Positions 54,920 to 63,581 are shown, numbered from the stretch's first letter. The stretch: 64,000 nucleotides of DNA from Haloprofundus halophilus (GCF_003439925.1 NZ_QQRR01000001.1:372001-436000); one strand, 5' to 3'. The notes: a model not told the origin generated them from the letters alone. Made by a program: numbers and translations.

Positions 54920-55014
54920 GTGCCATCTCACCACATGTCCGCCGTCGCTAAAAGGTTTGTTTCGAACAACGCTCGTAAACCGACGACGGGTGTCGATTTC
55001 CCCGTCGCCTCGCA

Positions 55015-55150
55015 CCTCGTCGCGCTCCGTTGCACCTCGTCGAACTCCGTCGCACTCGCCGCGCTCCGTCGAACTCCGTCGCAGTCACCGCGCTCCGTCG
55101 AACTCCGTCACACCTCGTCGCACTTCGTCAAACTCGTCGCGCTTCGCTCG
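55015..55150. repeat. Degenerate repeats of CGTCGCACTC / CTCCGTCGAA type
   Basis: The spacer between the ligase and menC carries overlapping imperfect direct repeats of about 10-26 bp (CTCCGTCGAACTCCGTCGCA recurs as CTCCGTCGAACTCCGTCACA). No gene fits. This is one more of the window's low-complexity spacers. Confidence 0.65.
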
Positions 55151-55167
55151 GCAGTGACGGGACCCGT

Positions 55168-56238
55168 TCAGTATCGCAACAGAGAGTCGAACGTTACGCC
55201 CGCGATACCCGGTCCCTCGGGGACCGAACTCTCCCCGTCTATCACCGGAACCGGGTCGTCGGCGAGGTCCTCGGCGAGCAGGTCGCCGGTAGCGAGACCG
55301 CACGGCGAAACCCCGGGGAGCGCGGCGGCGACGTGGACGGCGGCGGCGCGCGCGACGGCGGCGTCGACGGTGGTCGTGACGACCGGTTCGACGTCGCATC
55401 GGCGGAGATACCGCGCCAGCGACAGCGTCGGTCCCGGGCCGCCCAGCGCCATCGGTTTCAGAACCAGCACGTCGGCGTAGTCGCGGATGTTCAGCGGCAG
55501 CGACACGGACGAGTCGTACAGCGTCTCGTCGAGGGCGACGCCGACGCCGCGACCTCTCAACCCCGCGTGCCCGTCGAGGTCGGCGGCGGGGAGCGGTTGT
55601 TCGACGTACGAGAAGTCGAGGTCGGCGAGCAGGTCGACCGCCCGCTCGGCCGTCCCGCGGTCCCACGCGCCGTTGGCGTCGGCTCTGAGAACGACGTCGT
55701 CGCCGACGGCGTCGCGCACCGCTCGAAGCCGCTTCTCGTCGGCCTCGAACGGTCGCGCGCCGACTTTCAGTTTGAGACAGTCGAAGCCGCCTTCCACCGC
55801 GATTTCGGCCGCGGAGACGGTTTCGTCGAGCGCCCCGTCGCCGACGGTGGCGTTGACCGGGACGGTCGCCGGTCGAGCGGCTCCGCCGCGCCGCGTCCCG
55901 AACTGCTCGGCGAGCCAGTCGTGCAGTGCCACCTCCCGTGCGCGAGCCTCGACGTCCATCCGCGCGAGGTTCACCGCGTGACGGGCCGCCGGTCCGAGCG
56001 TCGCGGCGTCGAACTCGTAGCCCCTGTCTGCGGCGTCCTGCAACTCCTCCAACCGGGCGCGACACTCGACGTACGACTCGGTCCACCCCGGGAGCGGCGT
56101 CGCCTCGCCGACGCCCCGGACGCCGTCGTCGGTCTCGACGCCGACGAGGAAACCGCGGCGTTCTCGTATCTCGCCGTTCGCCGTGCCGAGCGGCTTCCGG
56201 AGACGAAGCGAGAACGGTTCGACTCTCACACCCCGCAT
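55168..56238 (-). CDS. menC: O-succinylbenzoate synthase (enolase superfamily)
   Basis: The 356-residue enzyme dehydrates SHCHC to O-succinylbenzoate in menaquinone synthesis. Enolase-superfamily residues are in place: the KxK of CLKLKVGA, RADANGAW with the first metal Asp, SYVEQPL with Glu, ALDET with Asp, and LKPMALGG with the second catalytic Lys. The start MRGVRVEPFSLRLRKPL is the family N-terminus. Its ATG lies one base past the menA stop, so menA-menC form an operon. Confidence 0.88.
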   Translation of the reverse strand: MRGVRVEPFSLRLRKPLGTANGEIRERRGFLVGVETDDGVRGVGEATPLPGWTESYVECRARLEELQDAADRGYEFDAATLGPAARHAVNLARMDVEARAREVALHDWLAEQFGTRRGGAARPATVPVNATVGDGALDETVSAAEIAVEGGFDCLKLKVGARPFEADEKRLRAVRDAVGDDVVLRADANGAWDRGTAERAVDLLADLDFSYVEQPLPAADLDGHAGLRGRGVGVALDETLYDSSVSLPLNIRDYADVLVLKPMALGGPGPTLSLARYLRRCDVEPVVTTTVDAAVARAAAVHVAAALPGVSPCGLATGDLLAEDLADDPVPVIDGESSVPEGPGIAGVTFDSLLRY

Positions 56239-56239
56239 A

Positions 56240-57187
56240 TCACATCACAGACCCGACGGCCACCCCGGCGGCGAACAACACCGCGTACGCCGCCAGCAGT
56301 TTCCCGGTCCGTTCGAGCGCGGGGTTCAGTTTCTCGCCTTTCGTCTCGGTGACGACGATGCGGGTCAGCCGAATCGCGAGCGGCAGCGTGAAAAACGGCA
56401 GGAGCACCGTCCACGCGTAGTCCGCCGCCAACCAGAAGTAGGCGGGAACGGCGTAGGCCAGCGCGAACATGGCGACGTACTCCGCCCGCGCGAAGCCGTA
56501 CCCGTAGCGGACCGCGAGCGTCCGCTTGCCCGTCGTCGCGTCTTCCTCCCTGTCTCGGACGTTGTTGACGACGAGGATGTTCGTCGAGATGGCCGCGACG
56601 GGCAGCGAGGCGAGAATCACTTCGAGGGGAACGGTTCCGGCCGGAACGCCCACCGCGAGGGGGTCGGCGAGAATCGAGGCGGCCTGGACGTAGTAGGTGC
56701 CCGTGACCGCGACGAGGCCGAAGAAGACGAAGACGAACACGTCGCCCAACCCGTGGTAGCCGAGCGGGTACGGGCCGCCGGTGTAGGCGATGCCGCTGGC
56801 GACCGAGAGGAGACCGATGACGAGGATGGGGACGCCGCCGACGTAGACGAGGTACGTGCCCAGCAGGATGGCGGCGGCGAAGGTGAGATACATCGCCCGC
56901 TTCACCTCCTCGGGGTCGATGAGACCGCCCGCGGTTACCCGAGTAAAGCCCTCGCGCGCTTCGGTGTCCGCGCCCTGCATCGCGTCGTAGTAGTCGTTGG
57001 CGAAGTTCGTCCCGATCTGGATGAGCGCCGCGCCGACGAGCGCGGCGACGGCGGGCCAGAAGGCGAAGACAGAGTCGTGGAACGCGAGTCCGACGCCGAC
57101 GACGACCGGCGCGGCGGCGGCCGGGAGCGTCTGCGGCCGCGCCGCGATGACCCACGCCTTCCGGCGCGAGATGTTCTGCGTACTCAT
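56240..57187 (-). CDS. menA: 1,4-dihydroxy-2-naphthoate polyprenyltransferase
   Basis: The 315-residue membrane enzyme of the UbiA superfamily attaches the isoprenoid tail to DHNA. It has the first Asp-rich motif NFANDYYDAMQGADTEAR, the second NNVRDREEDATTGKRTLAVRYG, and eight to nine membrane helices. ISRRKAWVIAARPQTLPAA is the typical N-terminus. The gene sits immediately upstream of menC on the same strand. A small plus-strand gene starts 38 bases from its start, in divergence. Confidence 0.93.
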   Translation of the reverse strand: MSTQNISRRKAWVIAARPQTLPAAAAPVVVGVGLAFHDSVFAFWPAVAALVGAALIQIGTNFANDYYDAMQGADTEAREGFTRVTAGGLIDPEEVKRAMYLTFAAAILLGTYLVYVGGVPILVIGLLSVASGIAYTGGPYPLGYHGLGDVFVFVFFGLVAVTGTYYVQAASILADPLAVGVPAGTVPLEVILASLPVAAISTNILVVNNVRDREEDATTGKRTLAVRYGYGFARAEYVAMFALAYAVPAYFWLAADYAWTVLLPFFTLPLAIRLTRIVVTETKGEKLNPALERTGKLLAAYAVLFAAGVAVGSVM

Positions 57188-57225
57188 TGGCTCCGTCTCC
57201 GTGCTAGGGAGTCGTCAAATTTGGC

Positions 57226-57399
57226 ATGTCGGGTCGGCACCTCGACTCGGAAGTCGGCACCGACCTCGGCGTCGCCGACGAGAACATCGAGCGAGCGGCG
57301 TGGTTCGAGGAACTGCCCGAGGAGACGTTCGACCGGAAGTTCGCGGAGGCAGTGTTGAGCAAGGCCGAGAGTAAAAAGCTGAGCAAATCAACGGTGTAG
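57226..57399 (+). CDS. 57-residue charged hypothetical protein
   Basis: The frame encodes MSGRHLDSEVGTDLGVADEN, then IERAAWFEELPEETFDRKFAEAVL, and a Lys/Ser-rich tail (SKAESKKLSKSTV). Third positions are strongly G/C and the composition is typical of haloarchaeal proteins. A perfect hairpin with a T-run follows 36 bases after the stop, as expected for a transcribed gene. It is divergent from menA. I recognise no family; it might also be a remnant of a longer gene. Confidence 0.5.
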   Translation: MSGRHLDSEVGTDLGVADENIERAAWFEELPEETFDRKFAEAVLSKAESKKLSKSTV

Positions 57400-57434
57400 C
57401 ATCCGCGCGAACGACAGAGTCGTGAGCGCGGTTC

Positions 57435-57466
57435 ACCGGTCGCGCCGTGCGCGACCGGTCTTTTTT
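57435..57466 (+). terminator. Hairpin plus T-run, intrinsic-type terminator
   Basis: ACCGGTCGCGC (57435-57445) and GCGCGACCGGT (57449-57459) form a perfect 11-bp stem with a 3-base loop, followed by six T (57461-57466). It terminates the small plus-strand gene at 57226-57399. A second T-run lies at 57475-57480. Confidence 0.7.
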
Positions 57467-57482
57467 GGTCCAGATTTTTTGG

Positions 57483-57527
57483 CGGGGTTCGAGCGCCGCG
57501 AAGCGGCGTGAGGACCCCGTTAAAAAA
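57483..57527 (-). terminator. Nested hairpin and T-run after menB
   Basis: Directly after the menB stop, the minus strand reads six T (57527-57522). A nested hairpin follows: outer CGGGGT/ACCCCG (57483-57488 and 57514-57519), inner CGCCGC-GAA-GCGGCG (57494-57508). The T-run alone probably ends menB transcription, as is common in archaea. Confidence 0.5.
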
Positions 57528-57533
57528 GGTGGG

Positions 57534-58445
57534 TTAGTAGTGCCATGGGTAGTCCGAGAAGTTCGGCTCCCGCTTCTCCAAAAAGGCGTCCCGGCCCTCC
57601 TTCGCCTCGTCGGTCATGTAACCCAGACGGGTCGCCTCGCCCGCGAACACCTGCTGGCCGACCATCCCGTCGTCGATGGCGTTGAACGCGAACTTCAGCA
57701 TCCGAATCGCCGTCGGGCTCTTGCTCGTGATCTCCTCTGCCCACTCGAACGCCACGTCCTCCAGTTCGTCGTGCGGAACCGCCTCGTTGGCCATCCCCAT
57801 GTCGACGGCCTCCTCGGCGGAGTAGGTCTTCCCGCGGAAGAAAATCTCGCGAGCTTTTTTCTGGCCGACCTGCCGGGCCAAATAGGCCGACCCGAATCCG
57901 CCGTCGAAGGAGGCGACGTCGGGGTCGGTCTGGAGGAATTTCGCGTGTTCCTCGGAGGCGAGCGTCAGGTCGCAGACGACGTGTAAGGAGTGGCCGCCGC
58001 CGACGGCCCAACCGGGGACGACGGCGATGACCGGCTTGGGCATGAAGCGGATGAGTCGCTGCACTTCGAGGATGTGCAGACGGCCCGCCTTCGCCGTCTT
58101 GACGGCGGGGTCGTCGTCCTCGGCGGCTTCGTCGTCGCCGCGGTACTCGTAGCCGGAGCCGCCGCGGACCGACTGGTCGCCGCCGGAGCAGAACGCCCAC
58201 CCGCCGTCCTTCTCCGAGGGGCCGTTTCCGGTCAGGAGCACGCAGCCCACGTCGGCCTGCTTGCGGGCGTGGTCGAGCGCGGCGTGGAGTTCGTCGACGG
58301 TGCCCGGGCGGAACGCGTTGCGCACTTCGGGGCGGTCGAAGGCGATGCGGACGACGGGCGCGTCGACGGCGCGGTGGTAGGTGATGTCCGAGAAATCCGT
58401 CGAGACGACCTCCCAGCGGTCGGGGTCGAAGAGCTCCGAGACCAT
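57534..58445 (-). CDS. menB: 1,4-dihydroxy-2-naphthoyl-CoA synthase
   Basis: The 303-residue crotonase-fold enzyme cyclises O-succinylbenzoyl-CoA. It has FSDITYHRAVDAPVVRIAFDRPEVRNAFRP, the loop FCSGGDQSVRGGSGYEY with the MenB-specific SGGDQ, and VVPGWAVGGGHSLHVVCDLTLAS for the oxyanion hole. It also has PDVASFDGGFGSAYLARQVG and the C-terminal PNFSDYPWHY. These are hallmarks of MenB rather than a general hydratase. It is transcribed apart from menA/menC, separated by the small plus-strand gene. Confidence 0.95.
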   Translation of the reverse strand: MVSELFDPDRWEVVSTDFSDITYHRAVDAPVVRIAFDRPEVRNAFRPGTVDELHAALDHARKQADVGCVLLTGNGPSEKDGGWAFCSGGDQSVRGGSGYEYRGDDEAAEDDDPAVKTAKAGRLHILEVQRLIRFMPKPVIAVVPGWAVGGGHSLHVVCDLTLASEEHAKFLQTDPDVASFDGGFGSAYLARQVGQKKAREIFFRGKTYSAEEAVDMGMANEAVPHDELEDVAFEWAEEITSKSPTAIRMLKFAFNAIDDGMVGQQVFAGEATRLGYMTDEAKEGRDAFLEKREPNFSDYPWHY

Positions 58446-58523
58446 ACCGAACGCGGGTCCGGAGCCGCGAAAAAGGTTGCCGTCGGGCGGCCGCGCGTTC
58501 GCCTCGGTGCGTCCGCCGCTGGT

Positions 58524-59045
58524 TCACGCACTCGCCGTTCTAAACTCGTATATGGCGTGACACGCCCGAAGCAGCGCCGCGACTGCCAGCGGCGGAACGG
58601 CGACGGCGACGACGACGCCGACGAAGTCACCGGAAACGGCGCCGACGCCGATGCGCGGGCCGGCGGGAAGCCCCGGGAGGAGCGCGAGGCTGGTCGCTGC
58701 CCACAGGGCGACGTTGTAGCCGACGACGCGGAGGCCGGCCAGCGCGTACGACCGCGGCGGCCACGCCGGACCGACGCCGACCCAGTCGCCGCGGAACGCG
58801 CTCACCGAGACGGCGAGCGAGACGAAGGCGACGCCGAAGACGAAGACGACGTCGGCGGCGGCGAAGAGGCTTCGGCCCGCCGTCACCGAGAGCAGCCAGA
58901 GCGTGGCGGGTATCGTCAGGACGGCCACCGAACCGCCGCCGGAGAAGAGGTCTTCCAGGACGCGGCCGAGTCCGTCCGGCTCCTCGCGCGGGCGAAGCTG
59001 CCGTTGCTCGGTTGACGGGTCCGTGCCGCGGCGCGGTGAGGACAT
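58524..59045 (-). CDS. Membrane protein within the menaquinone cluster
   Basis: The 173-residue protein has a charged N-terminus (about 1-30) and four to five hydrophobic helices: VLTIPATLWLLSVTAGRSLF, VVFVFGVAFVSLAVSVSAF, VGYNVALWAATSLALLPGL and GVVVAVAVPPLAVAALLRA. It ends YEFRTASA. No known domain. It lies between menB and menD on the same strand and could have a membrane role linked to quinone synthesis, but only position supports that. Confidence 0.65.
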   Translation of the reverse strand: MSSPRRGTDPSTEQRQLRPREEPDGLGRVLEDLFSGGGSVAVLTIPATLWLLSVTAGRSLFAAADVVFVFGVAFVSLAVSVSAFRGDWVGVGPAWPPRSYALAGLRVVGYNVALWAATSLALLPGLPAGPRIGVGAVSGDFVGVVVAVAVPPLAVAALLRACHAIYEFRTASA

Positions 59046-59133
59046 GCGTTAGGCGTTCGTCGGGAAGTACGTAAATCTCTGCTCGGCGGGTGTCGGGCGA
59101 CGGTGTCCGGTCGTCGGAAACGAAGACTCTCCG

Positions 59134-60909
59134 TCAGTGGAGGTCGGCGACGCGTTCGACGACCTGCTCGTGTAGCGCCTCCCGCGTTCGGTGGCTCTCC
59201 TCGGCGTCGGTTCGAACCTCGATGACCTGCGTGCCGGCGCTCGCGACGGATTCGGCGTACGCCTCGCGGAACTCCTCTCGTGCTTCGACGCGCTCGAAGT
59301 CGAGGTCGTAGAGGTCGCCCGTCGCCTCGAAGTCGAGGCCGTGCGGCGTCTTGAACTGCGAGGTGAAGGGCGGGTCGAACTCCTCGATAGGGAGCATGTG
59401 GAAGATGCCGCCGCCGTCGTTGTTGACGAGGACGACCGTGGCGTCCACCTCACACCGTCCGAGCGCCAACAGACCGTTCATGTCGTGGTAGTACGCGAGG
59501 TCGCCGAGGACGAGCGTCAGCGGGTCGGTCGTCGCGCTGCCCGCGCCGAGCGCCGTCGAGACGATGCCGTCGATGCCCGACGCGCCGCGGTTACCGAGCG
59601 CGGTGACGTTCTTGTCGGAGGGGCGGGCGAACCGGTCGAGGTCGCGGACCGGCATGCTGTTGGAGACGAACAGCGTCGACGGGTCCGGCGCGAGGTCGGC
59701 CACGTCTTCCAGAACCTTCCCCTCGAACAGCTCGTCAGCTCGGTCGACCGTCTCCCAGTGCTCGCGGTCGGCCGCGAGCCACCGGTCTCGCCACGCAGCG
59801 CTGTCGGGACCGGAGACGAGGCGGGCGACGTGGGCGGCGAGGCGGGAGGGGTCGGCGACGACGAGGTCCGACGCCGCGAACTCGGCTTCTCGCCACTCGG
59901 CGGCGGGGTCGACGACCAACTGCCGGGCGCCGGTCCGCGCGAGGTACTTCCTGAGCGGCTTCGAGGTGGGCGACGCGCCGATCCGAAGCACGACCTCGGG
60001 GTCGGGCCAGTCGGCGACGGCCTCGGCCGCGAGGAAGTCGTCGTAGCCGCCGACGACGGGCGTCGTCCGGACGTGGCCGCCGAACCGGAGACCGGAGAGC
60101 GGGTCGGCCAGAATCGGGAACCCGGTGCCGTGCGCCAGAACCGCCACCGCCTCCGGGTCGACGCCCGGCGGGTCGGCGGGTCCGGCGACGACGAGGCCGC
60201 GCTCGGCCGAGAGCAGTTCGGCTATCTGCTGCAGCTCCCGGTCGTCCAACTGCGGCACGCCGCGGGTCGTCCGGACGTACGCGCCGTCGTGGTCGCCGCC
60301 GCTACCCCCCTCGCGGCCGTGAGCGGCCAGCGGCGGGAGGTCGGCGGGCACGTCACCGTCGACCGGTACGGGTTCCAGCGGCTTGCGGAACGGGACGTTC
60401 AGGTGAACCGGACCCGAGGGCGTGCCGGTCGCCTGCGCCAGCGCGCGGTGCGCCGTCGTCCGGAGCCCGCGGAGTTTTCGGTCCGTGGCCTCGGGCTCGG
60501 GGAGGTCTTTGTACCAGCGGACGGAGTCGCCGTAGAGCTTCTCCTGGTCGATAGTCTGGTTCGCCCCCGAGTCGCGGAGCTCCGGCGGGCGGTCGGCGGT
60601 CAACACGAGCATCGGGACGCGCGCCTGCGAGGCCTCGACGACTGCGGGATGGAAGTTCGCAGCAGCGGTGCCCGACGTGCAGACGAGCGGCGTCACGTCG
60701 CCGGTTCGTCGCGCCCGGCCGAGCGCGAAGTACGCCGCCGAGCGTTCGTCGAGGTGCGAGAAGACGTGGATGTCGTCGTGACGGTCGAACGCGGCGGTCA
60801 ACGGCGTCGAACGACTGCCGGGAGCGATGCAGACCGCCGACACGCCCGCCTCGGCGAGTTCGTCGACGAGCACGCGCGCCCACAGCGTGTTTCGGTTCGG
60901 CGCAATCAT
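59134..60909 (-). CDS. menD: 2-succinyl-5-enolpyruvyl-6-hydroxy-3-cyclohexene-1-carboxylate synthase
   Basis: The 591-residue ThDP enzyme adds 2-oxoglutarate to isochorismate. It has the N-terminal pyrimidine-binding region with CIAPGSRSTPLTAAF and SHLDERSAAYFALG (catalytic Glu), TSGTAAANFHPAVVEA, a middle domain with RIGASPTSKPLRKYL, and the C-terminal ThDP/Mg motif LALGDLAYYHDMNGL...VLVNNDGGGIFHMLP. The start MIAPNRNTLWARVLVDEL is typical. It supplies SEPHCHC for the downstream steps in this cluster. Confidence 0.95.
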   Translation of the reverse strand: MIAPNRNTLWARVLVDELAEAGVSAVCIAPGSRSTPLTAAFDRHDDIHVFSHLDERSAAYFALGRARRTGDVTPLVCTSGTAAANFHPAVVEASQARVPMLVLTADRPPELRDSGANQTIDQEKLYGDSVRWYKDLPEPEATDRKLRGLRTTAHRALAQATGTPSGPVHLNVPFRKPLEPVPVDGDVPADLPPLAAHGREGGSGGDHDGAYVRTTRGVPQLDDRELQQIAELLSAERGLVVAGPADPPGVDPEAVAVLAHGTGFPILADPLSGLRFGGHVRTTPVVGGYDDFLAAEAVADWPDPEVVLRIGASPTSKPLRKYLARTGARQLVVDPAAEWREAEFAASDLVVADPSRLAAHVARLVSGPDSAAWRDRWLAADREHWETVDRADELFEGKVLEDVADLAPDPSTLFVSNSMPVRDLDRFARPSDKNVTALGNRGASGIDGIVSTALGAGSATTDPLTLVLGDLAYYHDMNGLLALGRCEVDATVVLVNNDGGGIFHMLPIEEFDPPFTSQFKTPHGLDFEATGDLYDLDFERVEAREEFREAYAESVASAGTQVIEVRTDAEESHRTREALHEQVVERVADLH

Positions 60910-61031
60910 CGTTCAGACCTTGGCGCGCGCCGTCAAATAGGCGGCGCGATAGCCTCGTACCGCTCCTCGCTTCGCAAGGGTCGTCGCCGCTCGCTCAAGA
61001 GACCTATAACGGACCGCGCCGACGGGCGACC

Positions 61032-61262
61032 GTGAACGACGAACACGCCCTCGTCGAACAGCACGACATCGATTCGGAAGACCAGTTAGACCGCGAGATT
61101 CTCCACCTCGTCCGCCGGCTTCGCCGAGAAGGGTACACGCTGCGGGAGCTCGTCCCTCGACTGCGGCGGAAGGCGGACTACTACGCCGAGTTCGCCGAGG
61201 AGTACGACAAGTGGGACTACACGCCCTCGGAGTCCGGTCGAGCGGCCGTCGACGACGAGTGA
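61032..61262 (+). CDS. 76-residue acidic/helical hypothetical protein
   Basis: The protein starts from GTG 61032 and reads MNDEHALVEQHDIDSEDQLD, then ILHLVRRLRREGYTLRELVPRLRRKADYYAEFAEEYDKWDY. It is a helical, highly charged small protein. It lies between and opposite to menD and menF. No domain is recognised; a coiled or dimerising helix is likely. Confidence rests on clean codon pattern and length. Confidence 0.6.
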   Translation: MNDEHALVEQHDIDSEDQLDREILHLVRRLRREGYTLRELVPRLRRKADYYAEFAEEYDKWDYTPSESGRAAVDDE

Positions 61263-61303
61263 CGAACGGCGGGAGAAGAACGGGTAACGGGTCGCCTCGC
61301 AGA

Positions 61304-62647
61304 CTACCGCTCCAACTCGTCCAGAATCGGTCGCACTTTCGGCTGGAGTTCCTCCCACTCCGCCTCCGGGTCGCTGTCGCCGACGATGCCGTTGCCCGCG
61401 AACAGCGTCGCCCGCGTCCCGCCCGCGACTCCGGAGCGAATCCCGACGGCGAACTCGCCGTCGCCTTCGGCGTCGAACCAACCGACGGGCGAGGCGTACC
61501 AGCCGCGGTCGAACGACTCGGTCTGTCGAATCGTCTCCAGTGCCGCCTCCAGCGGCAGGCCGCCGACGGCGGGCGTCGGGTGCAGCGCCTCGACGAGCGA
61601 CAGCACGTGCGTGTCGTCGTCGAGCGTCGCCGAAATGGGTGTCCAGAGGTGCTGGATGTTGCTCAGTTTGCGAATGCGTTTGTCGCGGGCGGTCACGTCG
61701 CCGAATCTCTCTAACTGCTCGCAGACGGTGTCGGCGACGAGTTGCTGTTCGTGCTGGAGTTTCTCGCTCTCCAGCAGCGACGCGGCGAAGTCGGCGTCGT
61801 CCTCGGGCGTCTCGCCGCGCGGCATCGACCCCGCCAGCGCCTCGGTCTCGACGGTTCGGCCGTCGCGCTTGACGAGGCGCTCCGGCGGCGGGCCGAAGAA
61901 GGCGGCCTCGTCGGTCGGTTGGACGAGGAAGCGATAACACTCGGGGTACGTCCGGCGCAGCCGTTCGAGCACGTCCGGGATGTCGACTCGCTCGGCGAGT
62001 TCGAGGTCCAGCGCCGTCGCCAACACGACTTTCAGCAGGTCGCCCGACCGGATGCGTTCGGTGACCTGTTCGACCTGCGCGACCCACTCGTCTCTGGGTG
62101 TCCGCCAGCGTCTGTCGACGACGCCGGGCGACCCGCCGCTGGGTCGCATCATCGGCAGTTCCGAGAGCGAATCGCGCGCGGCGTCGAGCGCCGAGTCGGC
62201 CGTTTCGGGCGTCGCGTCCGGCCCGTACTCGACGACGGTGAGCCACGTCGCGTCGTCGCCGCGGGTCAACTGCACGCGCGGGAGGACGAACGTCGCCGCC
62301 GCGAAGCCGGTCCACGGCGGCGTCTCCTCGTGACCGGCGTCGAACGAGAGGCCGCCGAGCATCCGCGGCCGCGTCGCCGCCGGCCCTTCGTGGTCGACGT
62401 CGTCGAAGACGGCGGCCGCCTCGTCGCGGAGGTGGTCGAACCGCTCCGGTCCCGACGCGCTGAGGTGCGCCGCCGCCCCGCCGCCGACGAGTTCGAGGCC
62501 GTCGGGCGACGCCCAGTGGACTCGGGGGGCGGTCTGGTCGGCGAGGAAGGCCCGAAACGAAACGTCCGGAATCTCGCAGGACCGACTCACGAGCGTCGCC
62601 TCGGCGTGCGACGCCGTCGTCTGCTGGTTGCGCTGCGCCGGGTTCAT
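61304..62647 (-). CDS. menF: Isochorismate synthase
   Basis: The 447-residue chorismate-binding enzyme converts chorismate to isochorismate, the first committed step. Visible motifs are KVVLATALDLELAERVDIPDVL, SPERLVKRDGRTVETEALAGSMPRG (chorismate site), KEKIRKLSNIQHLWTPI-like KRIRKLSNIQHLWTPI, LHPTPAVGGLPLEAAL, WYASPVGWFDAEGDGEFAVGIRSG and the final AGNGIVGDSDPEAEWEEL with Mg-binding Glu. Its product feeds menD 0.4 kb away on the same strand. Confidence 0.95.
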   Translation of the reverse strand: MNPAQRNQQTTASHAEATLVSRSCEIPDVSFRAFLADQTAPRVHWASPDGLELVGGGAAAHLSASGPERFDHLRDEAAAVFDDVDHEGPAATRPRMLGGLSFDAGHEETPPWTGFAAATFVLPRVQLTRGDDATWLTVVEYGPDATPETADSALDAARDSLSELPMMRPSGGSPGVVDRRWRTPRDEWVAQVEQVTERIRSGDLLKVVLATALDLELAERVDIPDVLERLRRTYPECYRFLVQPTDEAAFFGPPPERLVKRDGRTVETEALAGSMPRGETPEDDADFAASLLESEKLQHEQQLVADTVCEQLERFGDVTARDKRIRKLSNIQHLWTPISATLDDDTHVLSLVEALHPTPAVGGLPLEAALETIRQTESFDRGWYASPVGWFDAEGDGEFAVGIRSGVAGGTRATLFAGNGIVGDSDPEAEWEELQPKVRPILDELER

Positions 62648-62666
62648 CTAAGGGGGGTTAGGACGC

Positions 62667-62820
62667 GGGGCTTTTGAACCCCACCTTTTGCGCTGCGGGC
62701 GCGCTTCGCGCGCCCTCGGCAAAAGCTGTCTTCGCGGTGAAACCGCGAAGGCTTAGCAGACGCGAAGCGTCTGCTCTCGGACCAAAAGCACTCGTCACTC
62801 ACTTCGGCGGCTTCGCCGCC
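62667..62820. repeat. Array of perfect short hairpins with GAA/TTC triloops
   Basis: Within the 259-base spacer 62648-62906 at least four perfect stems occur: GGGCGCGC-TTC-GCGCGCCC (62697-62715), CTTCGCGG-TGAAA-CCGCGAAG (62730-62750), GCAGACGC-GAA-GCGTCTGC (62756-62774) and GGCGGC-TTC-GCCGCC (62806-62820). A GGGG/CCCC pair lies near 62667-62682. The same GAA-triloop design occurs at 57494-57508. The array marks the switch from high-G+C core DNA to A+T-rich DNA. Confidence 0.8.
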
Positions 62821-62906
62821 TCCGTTCGTTCCTCGGCCCACTCGCTCGGCTTCGCCTCGCTCGCGGAGAACAGCTTTCAATCGGAAAAACAGCACATAGC
62901 GCCTCT

Positions 62907-63581
62907 TTAGTTCCCCCTCTCGTAGTATTCGTTCATAAGAGTGCGTCGATTCAACCACTTTTGGAATTCTTCTCGGTTTGATTGGCAGATGAAGATGAAA
63001 TTCACCTTGCAGTCCGCTTGCTCAAGAACTTGGTAATCAATCTCATCGCTGATGATTTGATTTTCAATGTCTCTAAGCTGTATAATTCCCTCAAGCGGGT
63101 ACGGAATGTCATTTCGAATAGCAAATAGTGTATCACTCAATGAACTCCAGTTATCGAGAGACGTGATGCCTTCAAATGAAAAATCGCCTTCTCGTCCAAT
63201 AACTTCAACCAAGTTGGCTCCCTCTGGTGAGTCATCTGCGGGGAGTAACTGGCATTCACAAGAAAAACGATACAATGTTGAAATATTGTCTATATCTAGT
63301 TCTTTGATTCGTGGTATCGTGTTGTCATCAAGAAGGTCATTCACTACACGTTTTGTTTGAATATAATCCTCGCTGTGGTTCACCGTCTTCATAACACTCT
63401 CTCTAGTCTGCTTTTCTCCTTGGATATTCCCGGGTAAAAACGCACTCAGTCCAGCCCGAAGTTTGCTTCTTTCTTCCTCTTCTCTGACCACTTTCGAGGT
63501 ATCATCAATTCGATCGAAGAACAACTGTTGAATGTGTGAGGGCGAATAATAGAGAATGTGTTGATACGATATACTGTCCAT
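62907..63581 (-). CDS. A+T-rich accessory gene, unknown function (faintly DUF6414-like)
   Basis: The 224-residue protein begins MDSISYQHILYYSPSHIQQLF and continues with KLRAGLSAFLPGNIQGEKQTRE, a pattern reminiscent of DUF6414-type proteins that open with a short beta strand, a Tyr-rich segment and a GNIQGE-like block. The C-terminal part has DNWSSLSDTLFAIRN and CKVNFIFICQSNREEFQKWLN. Codon use and base composition are clearly A+T-rich and unlike every other gene here, a sign of horizontal transfer. Such genes often sit in defence or mobile islands; no defence partner is in view. The family call is weak. Confidence 0.7.
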   Translation of the reverse strand: MDSISYQHILYYSPSHIQQLFFDRIDDTSKVVREEEERSKLRAGLSAFLPGNIQGEKQTRESVMKTVNHSEDYIQTKRVVNDLLDDNTIPRIKELDIDNISTLYRFSCECQLLPADDSPEGANLVEVIGREGDFSFEGITSLDNWSSLSDTLFAIRNDIPYPLEGIIQLRDIENQIISDEIDYQVLEQADCKVNFIFICQSNREEFQKWLNRRTLMNEYYERGN

